A stretch of DNA of 64,000 nucleotides from the NCBI GenBank assembly GCA_017311185.1, contig JAESUZ010003900.1:496001-560000 (forward strand), written 5' to 3'. Of the stretch, positions 24,354 to 35,163 are shown one piece after another. This DNA is from Proteles cristata cristata (Eukaryota > Chordata > Mammalia > Carnivora > Hyaenidae). The number at the start of each line of letters is the position of its first letter. The first letter of the stretch is position 1. The translations under genes and the position numbers were made by a program. The notes beneath the pieces are model-generated. The model saw only the letters and a list, made by a program, of their open reading frames with translations, did not search any database and was not told where the DNA came from.

Positions 24354-24980
24354 TCACTGGATTGTTTGTTTTTTGGTGTGGAGTTTGGTGAGTTCCTTAT
24401 AGATTTTGGATACTAGCCCTTTATCTGATATGTCATTTGCAACTATCTTTTCCCATTCCGTCAGTTGCCTATTAGTTTTATGGATTGTTTCCTTTGCCAT
24501 GCAGAAGCTTTTTATCTTGATGAGGTCCCAGTAGTTCATTTTTGCTCTTGATTCCCTTGCCTTTGGGGATGTGTCAAGTAAGAAATTGCTGCAGTGGAGG
24601 TCAAGGAGGTTGTTTCCTGCTTTGTCCTCTAGGGTTTTGATGGTTTCCTGTCTCACATTCAGGTCCTTTATCCATTTTGAGTTTATTTTTGTGTATGGTG
24701 TGAGAAAAAGATCTAGTTTCATTCTTTTGCATGTTGCTGTCCAGTTCTCCCAGCACCATCTGTTAAACAGGCTGTCCTTTTTCCATTGGATACTCTTTCC
24801 TGCTTTGTCAAAGATTAGTTGGCTATGCATTTTTGGGTCCAATTCTGAGTTCTGTATTCTATTCCATTGGTCTATGTGTCTTTTTTTGTGCCAATACCAT
24901 ACTGTCTTGATGATTACAGCTTTGTAGTAGAGGTTAATGTCTGGGATGGTGATGCCTTCCATTTTGGTTTTCTTCTTCAA
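24354..24980 (-). pseudogene. L1 ORF2 C-terminal half, fragment
   Basis: 208 codons of the region downstream of the reverse transcriptase core, including the conserved [16 protein letters not shown] and [13 protein letters not shown] blocks, ending near [11 protein letters not shown]. Human-type ORF2 is about 1,275 residues, so this is a small part. The element is 5'-truncated and cannot retrotranspose. Confidence 0.9.
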
Positions 24981-25306
24981 TATTACTTTGGCTATTCGGC
25001 GTCTTTTGTGGTTCCAAATTTTAGGATAGTTTATTCAAGTTTTGAGAAGAATGCTGGTGCAATTTGGATTGGGATTACATTGAATTTGTAATTGCTTTGG
25101 GTAGTAATGACATTTTAAAAATATTTATTCTTCCTATCCATGAGCATGGAATGTTTTTTCCATTTCTTTGTGTCTTCTTCAATTTCCTTCATAAGTTTTC
25201 TATAGTTTTCATGATACAGATCTCTTATATCCTTGGTTAGTCTTATATATTTGGTTAGGTTTATTCCTAGGTATTTTATGGTTTTTTTTGTGCTGCATTG
25301 CTTATT

Positions 25307-25680
25307 TTAAATATGTAGTAGAATGGCATTTTTAAAGTTTAAGGGAAGTGTTTTTTTTTTTCCCTATTATTACTATTTTTGGGGGGCTCATTGAACTCTG
25401 ATTACTTTAAGTAGGTGTTCATGTTCAGTGATGGCATGATACAGCAAAAATCAGAGAATTTAAAATTCTAAGGACTCAGTGAAATGGGAAGGACTAATGT
25501 AGATAGACTATTGCTATGGAAGAATACATGGGAAGAGAGAAAAGATTCTCACACTGGAGTAGAGAGACATCCTACATTTGGAGGGATGGGGAGAAAATGA
25601 AGGAAATGTGAAACTAATGACAAGACAGTCCCAGAATTTGGACCAAGTGAGGAGAGAATGTGCTAGAGAGAGTCGGCATT
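25307..25680. other. Unclassified sequence
   Basis: No recognised repeat or gene between the L1 duplication and the next SINE. Confidence 0.4.
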
Positions 25681-25694
25681 AAGATTACTCCCAG

Positions 25695-25892
25695 TCGGTT
25701 TAGCGTCCGACTTTCGCTTAGGTCATGATCTTGCAGTTCGTGGGTTCGAGCCCCGCGTCGGGCTCTGTGCTGACTGCCAGCTCAGAGCCTGGAGACTATT
25801 TCAGAGTCTGTGTCTCCCTCTCTCTCTGACCCTCCGTGCTCATGCTGTCTCTCTCTCTCTCTCCTAGAAATAAATAAAAATATTTAAAAAAA
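25695..25892 (+). mobile_element. 5'-truncated carnivore SINE, young-type, perfect duplication
   Basis: Starts at 'tcggtttagcgtccgac', lacking the first ~20 nt of the head, including the start of the A box. It is still bounded by a perfect 14-bp duplication aagattactcccag (25681-25694 and 25893-25906). It carries the subfamily marks 'gactttcgctta', 'gctgactgccagctc' and 'tcctagaaataaata'. Confidence 0.97.
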
Positions 25893-25906
25893 AAGATTAC
25901 TCCCAG

Positions 25907-26317
25907 CCACTGGCAGCCTCTTGAGGAAGTCCCATCTTTTACCCACACCCAAGAGTTAAATTCTCAGTCTTGCAGAACACTTTGGACACCAAATAATGCC
26001 CATGCCATCAATTAAATATATTTTTACTCTCAACTGGCAGAGAAAATTTCCCTAGGCAGTGGCCAGGGTACTTCCTTTAGACGTTTCAGGAATGATGAAA
26101 CTGTTTGATTCTCCTTATATCCCACTGACTTACCCCAGGTACAAAGCTTCCTTCCAATTTGCCAGACATGAGAAAGCTCTCTGATGGAAAGCAGTTCTCT
26201 GGATCTTGTCAAAGAGGAATTGCACTGGACAGAGTTATACAGGGAAGGAATACTTTATTCAAAACTATTACAATAGAAGACAGTACTATTGAAAGCAGAG
26301 AGACATTGAACTCAATT
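25907..26317. other. Unclassified sequence, possibly one old element split by the L1 at 26337
   Basis: Text on both sides of the L1 (26030-26336 and 26715-27060) has similar composition and no recognised family. It may be an old LTR-type element, but I cannot name it. Confidence 0.25.
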
Positions 26318-26336
26318 CAAAATATAAGAGGGACCA

Positions 26337-26714
26337 GCCATAAAAAAAGAACAAAATTTTGCCATTTGCAACAACATGGATGGATCTAGAGAGTATTATG
26401 CTAAGTGAAATAAGTGAGTCAGAGAAAGACCAATACTATATGATTGCATTCAAATGTGGAATTTAAGAAACAAAACAAATGAAAAAAGAATAAAAGAGAC
26501 AAACTAAAGAACAGACTCTTAAGTATAGAGAACAAACAGATGGTTACCAGAGGGGAGGTAAGTGGGAGAAATGGGTGAAATAGGTGAAGATGATTAAGAG
26601 TACACTTATAATGATGAGCACTGAGTAATGTATAGAATTGTTGAATCACTATATTGTATACCTGAAATTAATAGAAGACTGTATGTTAACTATATTGGAT
26701 TTTTTTTAAAAAAG
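26337..26714 (+). mobile_element. L1 3' end, sense, severely 5'-truncated
   Basis: Carries the ORF2 tail and 3' UTR pattern ('caacaacatggatggatctaga', 'tgctaagtgaaataagt', 'gatggttaccagaggggagg', 'ctatattgtatacctgaaa'). It ends in a short A-rich tail. A duplication caaaatataagagggacca (26318-26336) / caaaatacaagagggcca (26715-26732) brackets it. Confidence 0.9.
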
Positions 26715-26732
26715 CAAAATACAAGAGGGCCA

Positions 26733-28191
26733 AGTACAGATTCATAAATGCTGATAGGCAGGGTGAAAAAGTGGATAGAAAATTACTAAGAAAGTGGTTA
26801 GGTATCAAGTGTGGGGGAAGAAGAATTTGGTTGGATAATAAGGTTCAAGAGATTGCCTCCAAATTGGCTTAGCAGTATTCCTTGTGAAAATTAGGCTCAG
26901 TGGGACAAAGATGGAGCCAAAATAGTGCTCAGAGGACTCTAAACAAAGTTTGGTTCAAGTGAGGATCCTTGTCAACATCTAGAAGAAGAGATTGCCAAGG
27001 AAGAAGTCAGCACCATTCTCTCTCACAAAACCTGCTTGACAATCTTTGTCACCTGCAGAGTCTTCCTAGCCCCATTACATAAATAATCAAACTCTTTGGA
27101 CCAAAAATAACAAAACAAAACCAAAACAAAACAAAACAAAAAACCGAGAAAACAAAACAAAAAGAAACTAAGGAATAAACTCTCTCAATAATATATCCAT
27201 TTTTCATAAATTGTGTCCCCTGATGCCACCATTCCTAGGACAAAGCTCCTTGCTGAAAGCCTCTACTGTGAAGAAAACCATCAAGTTAATGTTCTGGGAA
27301 TTAAAACCTTCCAGCCAACATTTCTTTAGCTTGATAAGTCAACATTCTGCATGATACTTAAAAATAGATTTATCTTTAAAAGTAACACCCTGTACCCAGT
27401 GTTTAGGCAACTCTGTACCGGTGGTTCTAATCTCATGGAATTACTTGGAAACTTTGTAAATATATGAATATTCAAACATAATACTGGAGTCAGAACTTAC
27501 CTAACATGGGTTAAAGACAGAGGCAGCCTTCTGTATTTTTACAGAATTCCCAGGAAATTGTGATGACTATAAGTGTTAGAAATAGTGATCTTGACAACTG
27601 TCCCCAAGGGCAGTACACATATCCTGGAGCTCACAATAAGTATGCTGGGTCATCAAAATACTGAAAAAGGAAGGGAATAGATTTGCCTTTATATTTGCTT
27701 TGGAGACTACAAGATAATTGTAATAATTGTGCAATTACAGTTGTAGCTAACAATTATTGAGTGCATTCTATTTATCAAGTTCTGTACTTTGAGCCTGTGT
27801 AGTCCTTAACACTGGGCCTATAAAATTACACTCTTCACTTAGAAATGAGAAAACTGAGCTTTTAGAAGCTATGTAATGTGTCCAAAGTCATGCAGAGTGT
27901 AAGTGACGGTGCCAGGAATCACAGTAAGATCTGCAAAAGTCACTTTCTCATTCTTACCTATTATGTAATATAGTCTTAATATTCTATCCCCTAGAATTTT
28001 ATAGTTACCTACTGAGGTTGGAACCAAAAGAAAGGAAAAATACATACATATGTACATACATACTTATGCTCATTATTACAGTTATTGACATAATAATTTG
28101 AAGTAGTTTTATATCCCTTTGCATATTTTAATGCTGTATGTGTAGCTTTTATTAGTGATGTGAAATGCATACAAGAATATGTTCTTAAAAC
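26733..28191. other. Unclassified sequence with (AAAAC)n and a MIR-like patch
   Basis: 27108-27165 is an AAAAC/CAAAA-rich low-complexity tract. 27735-27905 reads as reverse MIR ('attattgagtgcattc', 'agaaatgagaaaactgagct'). No gene seen. Confidence 0.5.
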
Positions 28192-28204
28192 ATACCATTT
28201 CTAG

Positions 28205-28412
28205 GGGTGCCTGGGTGGCTCAGTCTAAGTGTCCAACTTCGGCTCAGGTCATGATCTCACGGTTTGTGGGTTCGAGCTCTACGTTGGGCTCTGTGCTGAG
28301 CCCAGAAAGCCTGGAGCCTGCTTCACATTCTGTATCTTCCTCTCTCTCTGACTCTCCCTGCTCATGCTGTCTCTCTCTCTCTCTTTGTCTCAAAAATAAA
28401 AACATTTAAAAA
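28205..28412 (+). mobile_element. Carnivore SINE, first of a stacked pair
   Basis: Head 'gggtgcctgggtggctcagtctaag' with a small internal deletion, B box 'ggttcgagctc', CT-rich body, short A-rich tail. Flanked by ataccatttctag at 28192-28204 and 28413-28425. Sequence is of the ordinary, older type. Confidence 0.97.
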
Positions 28413-28425
28413 ATACCATTTCTAG

Positions 28426-28635
28426 GGGCGCCTGGGTGGCTTAGTCGGTTAAGCGTCCGACTTTCGCTCGGGTCATGATCTTGCGGTTAGTGGGTTCGAG
28501 CCCCGCGTCGGGCTCTGTGCTGACTGCCAGCTTGGAGCCTGGAGCCTGTTTCAGTCTGTGACTCCCTCTCTCTGACCCTCCCCTGTTCACGCTGTCTCTC
28601 TCTCCTAGAAATAAATAAAAACATTAAAAAAAAAA
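28426..28635 (+). mobile_element. Carnivore SINE, second of a stacked pair, young-type
   Basis: Starts directly after the shared duplication with 'gggcgcctgggtggcttagtcggttaag' and has 'gactttcgctcggg', 'gctgactgccagc' and 'tcctagaaataaataaaaacatt'. The right copy of the duplication is accatttctag at 28636-28646. It keeps many CpGs, so it looks younger than its neighbour. Confidence 0.97.
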
Positions 28636-28881
28636 ACCATTTCTAGCAAGCATTTCCCCATGTCATTATAACATCTATAAAGGTTTCACCCTCAAGGGTT
28701 GCCTAATATTCTATTAGCTTAATGTAACCATTATCCAGTATTTGGACTCTTTTTTTTTTTTCAAGTAGTTGCTATTGTATTATAAATCACATTGAATATC
28801 TCAATAAAGCTCTTAAACACTAAATAATATTGCAGTAAACATATATACACATATGTATGTCTGTATGTACATATACACACA

Positions 28882-29209
28882 CAGTTGACCCTTGAACAAC
28901 ATGGGTTTGAACTTCATGGGCACACCTATACATAATTTTTTCTAATAAATACAGTACAATATGTAAATGTATTTTTTCTTCATTAAGATACTATTAACAA
29001 CATTTTCTTTTCTCTAGCTTTATTGTAAGAATGCATTATATAACATACATGACATAAAGAATACTGCTAATTGTTTATATTATCAGTGAAGCTTCTGGTT
29101 GAGAGTAGGCTATTAGTAGTGAAGTCTTGGGGAGTCAAAAGTTATATAGATTTGCGACTGTGATGGGGGAACAATGCCCCTAACCCTTGTGTTGTTCAAG
29201 AGTCAACTG
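28882..29209. mobile_element. Tigger-like (TcMar) non-autonomous DNA transposon
   Basis: A 328-bp element with terminal inverted repeats of about 24 bp: left 'cagttgacccttgaacaaca', right end complementary as 'cagttgactcttgaacaaca'. The body matches a widespread mammalian Tigger-derived repeat ('aataaatacagtacaatatg', 'agtaggctattagtagt'). No transposase is encoded. Both sides are TA/CA microsatellite sequence, so the expected TA duplication cannot be distinguished. Confidence 0.85.
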
Positions 29210-29221
29210 TGTATATATATG

Positions 29222-29224
<3 letters not shown>

Positions 29225-29276
<52 letters not shown>
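29225..29276. repeat. (AC)n microsatellite
   Basis: About 26 AC units, the longest pure dinucleotide array in the window, beginning about 15 bp after the transposon end. Confidence 0.97.
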
Positions 29277-29278
<2 letters not shown>

Positions 29279-29404
29279 AACACATATATATCCATATTCA
29301 TTCAAATATCTATTTCCTTAGGATATTTTTTGAAAAGAATTATTTAAAAAGGAAATGATTCTAAAAATCTAAGTGTATTATGCAAAATTGCTTTCTAGAA
29401 AGGA

Positions 29405-29571
29405 TCCGGTCAAGATTTCACAGTTAGTGAGGTCAAGCCGCACACGGGGCTCTGTGCGATAGCTCAGAGCCTGGATCCTGCTTTGGATACTGTGGCTCCG
29501 TCTCTCTCTGTTCCTCCCCTACTCGTGTGCTCTCACTCTCTCTCTCAAAATAAATAAACATTTAAAAAATT
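29405..29571 (+). mobile_element. Degenerate carnivore SINE, head missing
   Basis: Begins in the middle of the tRNA-like part ('ccggtcaagatttcacagtt') and continues with 'ggggctctgtgcgatagctcagagcctgg', CT body and AAATAAATAAAC tail. Confidence 0.85.
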
Positions 29572-29712
29572 AAAGAAAAATAGAATGTAAAGGTAAATAA
29601 ATCATAGGTCTTGCCTTCAAAAAGTTCATGGTTTCGAAGAACTGAAAAACATATGAAACATAATTAAACACCCTTTGATAAATTAATAATAACAGATTAA
29701 AATAACTGGTAC

Positions 29713-30020
29713 TGGGGCGCCTGGGTGGCTTAGTCGGTTAAGCGTCCGACTTTCGCTTAGGTCATGATCTCGCGGTTCGTGGGTTCGGGCCCCGCGTCGG
29801 GCTCTGTGCTGACTGCCAGCTCAGAGCCTGGAGCCTGTTTCAGTCTGTGACTCCCTCTCTCTCTGACCTTCCCCTGTTCACGCTGTCTCTCTCTCTCTCT
29901 CCTAGAAATAAATAAAACATTTAAAAATAAAATAAAATAAAATAGAATAAATAAAATAAAATAGAATAAATAAAATAAAATAAAATAAAATAAAATAAAA
30001 TAAAATAAAATAAAATAAAA
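29713..30020 (+). mobile_element. Carnivore SINE, young-type, with long (TAAAA)n tail
   Basis: Head 'ggggcgcctgggtggcttagtcggttaag', CpG-rich tRNA core, subfamily marks 'gactttcgcttagg', 'gctgactgccagctc' and 'tcctagaaataaata'. The tail has grown to about 95 bp of TAAAA units (29925-30020) with two GAATAAATAAAATAAAATA variants. Duplication ctggtac at 29706-29712 and 30022-30028. The antisense tail produces a false Phe-Tyr-Ile-Leu frame. Confidence 0.97.
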
Positions 30021-30029
30021 CCTGGTACA

Positions 30030-32879
30030 AAGGAGGAGATGTCCAGTTAAGGGCAAGATAAAATCTCAGAGGTGGTGATATTGTAGTAAAACACAGTGTA
30101 ACTTTAAAATTAATACCATTGTGTATTACTGTGTATTATGCACCTGAAAATAAGTTTTAATACTGTAATAGTTTTCAGCTAGGAATACCTTAATTTAAGT
30201 ATTTCATAGGCTGATAAACAATGCCTTTGAACAAAATACAGATCAGAAGACATCATAATTTCCCTTCCTGATTTTCTGTCACTATAGCCTTACTCAAATT
30301 TTTCTAACATTTGAGATTTTTGCTGTTTTTCAATACTTTAATCTTGGATGTTGACATGTTCCTACTACAAAAATGATATACTACCTTATGCCACCCTATT
30401 TGTTATAGAAGCCTTTGAGTCATATACCAGAAACTTTGTCAAATCTTGGAATATTATTATTCTAGTCAATGTTTTTTACTTTATATGAGGAATAAAGAGA
30501 CTGAAAACATACATAGGTTACATGTGTTTTGTGACTAAACAATTCAATTGGAATGCACAAGGATTTATTGAGTTTTTACTATATGTCTGACACTGTGCTC
30601 TAAGCTAAGGATAAAAAAATCCATGGAACATAGACTTGAATAAGAATTTCTTTCTCAGATGGATGCTTAAAGAGACCTCCTGATATCGGTTGTGAAGTAA
30701 TTAAATCCCCCATATCTCTGTGCTGCCAGAGGCAAAACAGCCCTTGCTGCAGGAAATGTTTTTTTCCCCAATGCAGTCCTTATGCAATTGAGACCCCAAT
30801 CAGGAAGTGACTGTCTTGTTGAAAAAGGTTTTAACTCCAGCATTGCTATCCCCTCATTATCACAATATAACCCAGACATAGAACAAAGTATCTAGAGATT
30901 GACAAAAAAGGCCAGTCAAAGTTATTAAGTAAATAATAGTAGCTGTTTTATAGTTTTATTGTGGTAAACAAATGTCTGGATAAATCAATTAATAAATTCA
31001 GCACTGAACGTGGACTTACGGAGTGATAGAAAAATTGGACAAGAGCTCTGAAACAAATACCTCCTTCAAAGGCAGAGAGCCTGGGATAATAATTTATGGG
31101 ACATAGAGATAAAAATGGTGATAAAAAATAGAACCAAGGCAGATCTTTAATGAAGAAGAACTAGAGATCTATATCTGAACCACCCTACTATAGAAACTTT
31201 AGTGTTTGCTACATATTTTCAGTAGAAATATACAGTGTGAGTCAGCATAAAGGCCAGAAAATGGTCCGTTCAAAAGCCCTAGGTCAAAGAATTGCAAGTG
31301 ATCTGGGTAGAATGGACATATTATTTAAATTTAAGATTTTGCTACTTTGTTATAGGTAAATAAGCTAAGTAACTCACCTGACCTCCAGACAGCATTCTAA
31401 TAAGCCTTCTACTTTAGTAGTCTGAATATTACACTTCATATAAGAAATGCACTATTTTTCTGAGATCTTACTGAAATTTTCTTGATCTGGTATATTGATG
31501 ATGTCAAGTCAAGACACCAATAGTATCGTTAAAGAAGGCCCATTCTATCCTATTTAATACATGACTTTTTTATTGCATATGACATCCTATGCAGAAATGA
31601 TCCTAGAAAATGGAAACAACAATGGGATTTTAGCTTCCTGAGGATCCAAAATGTTGAGATACTATATCAGTTATCTCAGTGCTTCCTTGGGATGAGAGAG
31701 GGCTGGGAAAGAAGGGTTCTGATGAGCCTCAAGGGAGCTCACCCACCTCATGTCAAGCTTCACATTACTCTTAATTGATCTCAACATTTCATAAAGTAGC
31801 CTATGAGGCTGTAGCTCAAAACTGTGAACCAGAAATGCACAAGAGCCTTGGGAAGACGGATTGTTACCAGACTGTGGGTTCTTTCACTACTCAATATCAT
31901 TGCCAAATAGCAAGATAGTATTTGATGGTAAGCAGGTAATTTATTCAACGGGCAGAGAATGAGTAAGGGGAGCTCAGGCCCTATACATACCTTCTCACTG
32001 AGAGGCTGAATGGTGTAGATGATATGGCTGGGGGCACAGTGGGGAATGCTTTGTGTCAGCCAGATTCTGGGAAAGAGGTAGAGATTTCCAGAAACTTGGG
32101 CCACGTCCCATTTTTCTTCCTTCTCTGGTCAAGGGTTTTGTGCCATGGTGCCTGTAAGGAGGAGATTTTAGTATATTAATGTAGTATATGTAGTATGAGG
32201 AAGGAATAATGTGAACTTTGACCCACTTTCTTGGCCATATTGGGTCTATCTTGTTTGATCTGGTTTTTGTGGTCTGGCTGCAAGCTTATCTGGGCAGCAA
32301 CACCTGTAGGGCAGATATTAGAAACAAACTGCTTTAAAAATAAATTCTCTATGGAGCTCTTTGGGAGCTCATCTAGTGACAGAACCAGTGACCAAAGAGG
32401 CAGAAATCAACTGAAAGAGAAAAGAATATGCCACCCAAAATGATACCACTTTGGCATATTGATTATTTTGAACTAAAGTTACTTAAGAAAGAGCAACCTC
32501 TTTGTATGCTGCTAATATTAATAGTGTCGTCTGACTAATTATCTGTAGTAGTCATGGTATAAAACCAAGACATTGGACTAAGCATCCTGAAGATTTTTCT
32601 AGGAAATAGATGTAAAGTCATAAATTCCACAGTGATAAAATATTAATAATAAAATTTATTAAGTAATTAATTCATGTTCATTAATAAATATTTAATTAAA
32701 TGACTTATTTCACAATAGAATATTAAGTACTTTTCATATAAAAGGCACTTATTACTTGTGTTAAATGATACATCATGTATTATAATGCTATTAAATATAT
32801 CATGCATTTTATATAATACATATCACATCATATGTAACATAAGCTGTGCCATTACATAATGTCGTTATATTATTTATTT
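30030..32879. other. Unclassified sequence, no gene seen
   Basis: About 2.8 kb without a recognised family. Minus frames at 30667-30879 and 31781-32104 have no identifiable domain. 32635-32880 is very AT-rich (TTAAT/ATTTA repeats). Confidence 0.4.
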
Positions 32880-32895
32880 AAAACTCATCTATGAG

Positions 32896-33028
32896 GGGCA
32901 TCTGGATACCTCAGTCAGTTAAGCACCTGACTCTTGATCTTGGGTCAGGTCATGATCTAACAGTTTGTGAGTTTGAGCCCTGCATCAGGCTCTGTGCTGA
33001 CAGTGCAGAGCCTGCTTGGGATTCAATA

Positions 33029-33067
<39 letters not shown>

Positions 33068-33212
33068 ATTCTCTATCTCTCTCCCCCTACCCCACTTGCT
33101 CTTTTTCTTTCTCAAAATAAATAAATAAACTTATTTTTTAAGAAAAGATTCTCTCCTTCTCCTTCTGCCTCTCTCCCATTCTCTCTTTCACTAAAAATAT
33201 AAAAATAAAAAT
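32896..33212 (+). mobile_element. Older carnivore SINE with long CT-rich tail region
   Basis: Head 'gggcatctggatacctcagtcagttaag', 'gactcttgatcttgggtcaggtcatgatc' (the older-type body), a (TC)n stretch 33030-33072, AAATAAATAAAT, then a second CT-rich part. Duplication 32880-32895 against 33213-33228 with small differences. Confidence 0.9.
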
Positions 33213-33300
33213 AAAACTATTCTATGAGGTGGGTGCAACTTTATCACTAATAAACAGTAAGAAAACTAATTTTTAGAAAGTTAAACTTGCTTATGACTAC

Positions 33301-33656
33301 TGCTATAGATTGAATGTGTCCTACCAAACTTCATATGAGGAAACCTAGTCCCCACTTTTCTGGATAGATTTTGGAGGTGAGATCTTTAGGAGATAATTCA
33401 TTCATGAAGGTGGAGTCTTTTTGAATGAGATTAGGATCCTTGTAGAAGAGACCCTGGAGAATCCTCTCTTTCCCATAATGTAAAGTTACAGTGAGAAGAT
33501 GGCTGTCTACAAACCAAGAGAGGAGCCTCACCATCTACTGAATCTGCTGACCTCAATCCTGGACTTTCCAGTCTCCAGGAATATGAAAAACAAATATTTG
33601 TTGCTTAAGCCCCCCACTACATAGTGTTTTTGTTTTAGCCTGGATAAGCTAAGACA
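33301..33656 (+). repeat. 5' LTR of the MaLR provirus
   Basis: Order of landmarks: 'gattgaatgtgtcctaccaa', 'ggaggtgagatctttaggag', 'cttgtagaagagaccctgga', 'ggactttccagtctccagg', 'gcttaagccccccactac', 'agctaagaca'. Begins TG and ends CA, immediately followed by the primer-binding region. Confidence 0.85.
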
Positions 33657-33902
33657 GAAATTGATACCAAAAAGTGGAGATGCTACTGTAATATGCTGAA
33701 AGAGGTTTTGGAACTGGGTAATGGGCAGAGGCTGGAAAAGCTTTGAGGTGCATGCTAGAAGAAGTATATATTGCCATGAACCATCTAGTAAGGATGATTT
33801 GGGGGAAAGCTCAGAAAGAAAAGAGGAGAACTGTAAAGAAAGCTTCAATCTTCTTAGAGAAGACAATACCTAATTAACCTTGAACATGACATTGGGAGAA
33901 AT

Positions 33903-34148
33903 ATGGATGGTAAAGTTTGTTCTGAGGAGATCACAGATGGAAACGTGAAACATGTTATCATAAACTGGAGGAAAGGACATCCTTGTGACAAAGTAGCAGA
34001 GAACATGGCTGCATTGTGTTCTTGTCCTGGTGTTTTATGGAAGGTGCAACTTGCAAGTGATACAATTGGATATTTAGTTGAAGCTATTTCTAAGCCAATT
34101 GTTGGAGGTGTGGCTTGGATCTTCCTTACTGCTTATAGTGAAATGTGA
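33903..34148 (+). pseudogene. MaLR internal gag-like open piece
   Basis: 81 codons remain open in the region where MaLR internal sequences keep a degenerate gag-like frame. The match to MaLR internal sequence is at DNA level. No zinc knuckle or protease motif is visible. GC rises from about 34250 to 34800 (still internal region), where several short overlapping frames exist. Confidence 0.5.
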
Positions 34149-34974
34149 GAAGAGAGAAATGACTTATAGACAGAAGCTTTAAGCAAAAAAGGAGGCAGAA
34201 CTTAAACAATTTGAGATTTTTTTCAGCCTATCCATATTATAAAGAATTAGAATGTTCTTGGTGTGGCCAAGTGACCATGACCGTGCTGAGTATGGATCAG
34301 CTATCTCAACAAAAGCCAGGGGCAGTTTTCCAGGACAGTGGGGGGATGACCCCAAAGGTGATTCAAAGATGTCAGAGCTGCCATTCCTATCGCAGGCCCA
34401 GAGTGCAAGAGCTCAGGGACAGAGCAGTTTCAAAGACGAGACTACTAGCACCTGGGACCCCAGCTCACCCTGCCTGGTACTGCCTGTGTAGCAGGTTCCT
34501 CTCCCTACATGTCAGTGCGGCACTCTTCAGTTGTCCCAGGTGCGGCTCCAGTGGGCCCCAGTGCTGGCCCCCTGGAGGCTGCAGGTAGCTGACTTTGGCA
34601 GTGTTTCTGTAGGGCAATTCCTGCCAGTGACTGAGTGCACAGGCCCAGGGGACATGGCTGCCTCTGCCTACCTTTCAAAGGATAGAGCTTCCTGGAGTTA
34701 TGGCAGATACAGAATCTGGGCCATGGAGAGTGGCCGGCAGAGCCCCCACAGAAAGCTGTCCCTGGAAGTGTCAGAGACTGTACCCACATAGAGAGGTGCC
34801 ATGAGGATGTCATGCTGAGCAGTGGTGTTGATGTTGCTACGCTAAAGATGCTGAGGGGCTGAGCATCGAGTCAAAGAGGATTATTCTCAAGACTTAGGGT
34901 CTAATGGAATTTATTTCTCTGGGTTTTGGACTTCCTTGGGTCTGACATTCATAATAGAGACTCCAGGCACTTGT

Positions 34975-35163
34975 CCCTGCTGCCATGTTAGGACATGGAG
35001 AAGACAGCCATCTATGAAGCAGCAAGTGGGGTCTCTCCAGACACTGAATCTTCAGTAACCTTGATCTTGGACTTTCCAGCCTCCAGAACTGTGAGAAATA
35101 AATGTTGTTTAAGCCACCCAGACTATGATATTTTTCTTATGGCAACCTGCACAGGCTAAGACA
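34975..35163 (+). repeat. 3' LTR of the MaLR provirus, 5'-truncated
   Basis: Only the 3' half of the LTR is present: 'catgttaggacatggagaag', 'cttggactttccagcctcc', 'gagaaataaatgttgtttaag', 'ggctaagaca'. It aligns with the last ~190 bp of the 5' LTR. AATAAA within it is the expected LTR polyadenylation signal. Confidence 0.8.

Larger units (their letters stand above)
23511..25296 (-). mobile_element. L1 retrotransposon, 5'-truncated, antisense
   Basis: A minus-strand L1 holding the 3' UTR (23515-23720) and the C-terminal half of ORF2 up to about 25296. A 10-bp target duplication attgcttatt lies exactly at 23501-23510 and 25297-25306, which fixes both ends. ORF2 pieces are open at 24980-24354 and 24007-23726. 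The tail is short and mixed rather than pure poly(A), so it is older than the copies at 35.6 and 49.4 kb. At 24130-24132 it keeps the ancestral Trp codon where the other two copies have a stop. Confidence 0.95.
33301..35163 (+). mobile_element. MaLR (ERVL-MaLR) provirus with both LTRs
   Basis: A sense-strand element made of a 5' LTR (33301-33656, TG...CA), an internal region with the MaLR start 'aaattgataccaaaaagtggag' and 'ggttttggaactgggtaa', and a 5'-shortened 3' LTR ending CA at 35163. Five-base flanks actac (33296-33300) and actat (35164-35168) fit a 5-bp duplication with one change. MaLRs are non-autonomous and use ERVL machinery. No pol is present, as expected. Confidence 0.85.

Noticed and set aside
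25700..25760. tRNA-like A and B boxes with 'ggttcgagcccc'
   Set aside because: All such hits are tRNA-derived SINE heads with SINE bodies and tails, not functional tRNA genes.
28192..28646. Regularly spaced direct repeats that could suggest a CRISPR-like array
   Set aside because: The repeats are target-site duplications around two SINEs. The genome is mammalian and no cas-like genes exist.
29757..30056. 99-codon minus-strand frame rich in Phe-Tyr-Ile-Leu
   Set aside because: It is the antisense reading of the (TAAAA)n SINE tail plus SINE body.
34211..34813. GC-rich block with several 80-125-codon frames on both strands
   Set aside because: It lies inside the MaLR internal region and no frame has a recognisable domain. 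Kept only as a possible captured piece in findings.
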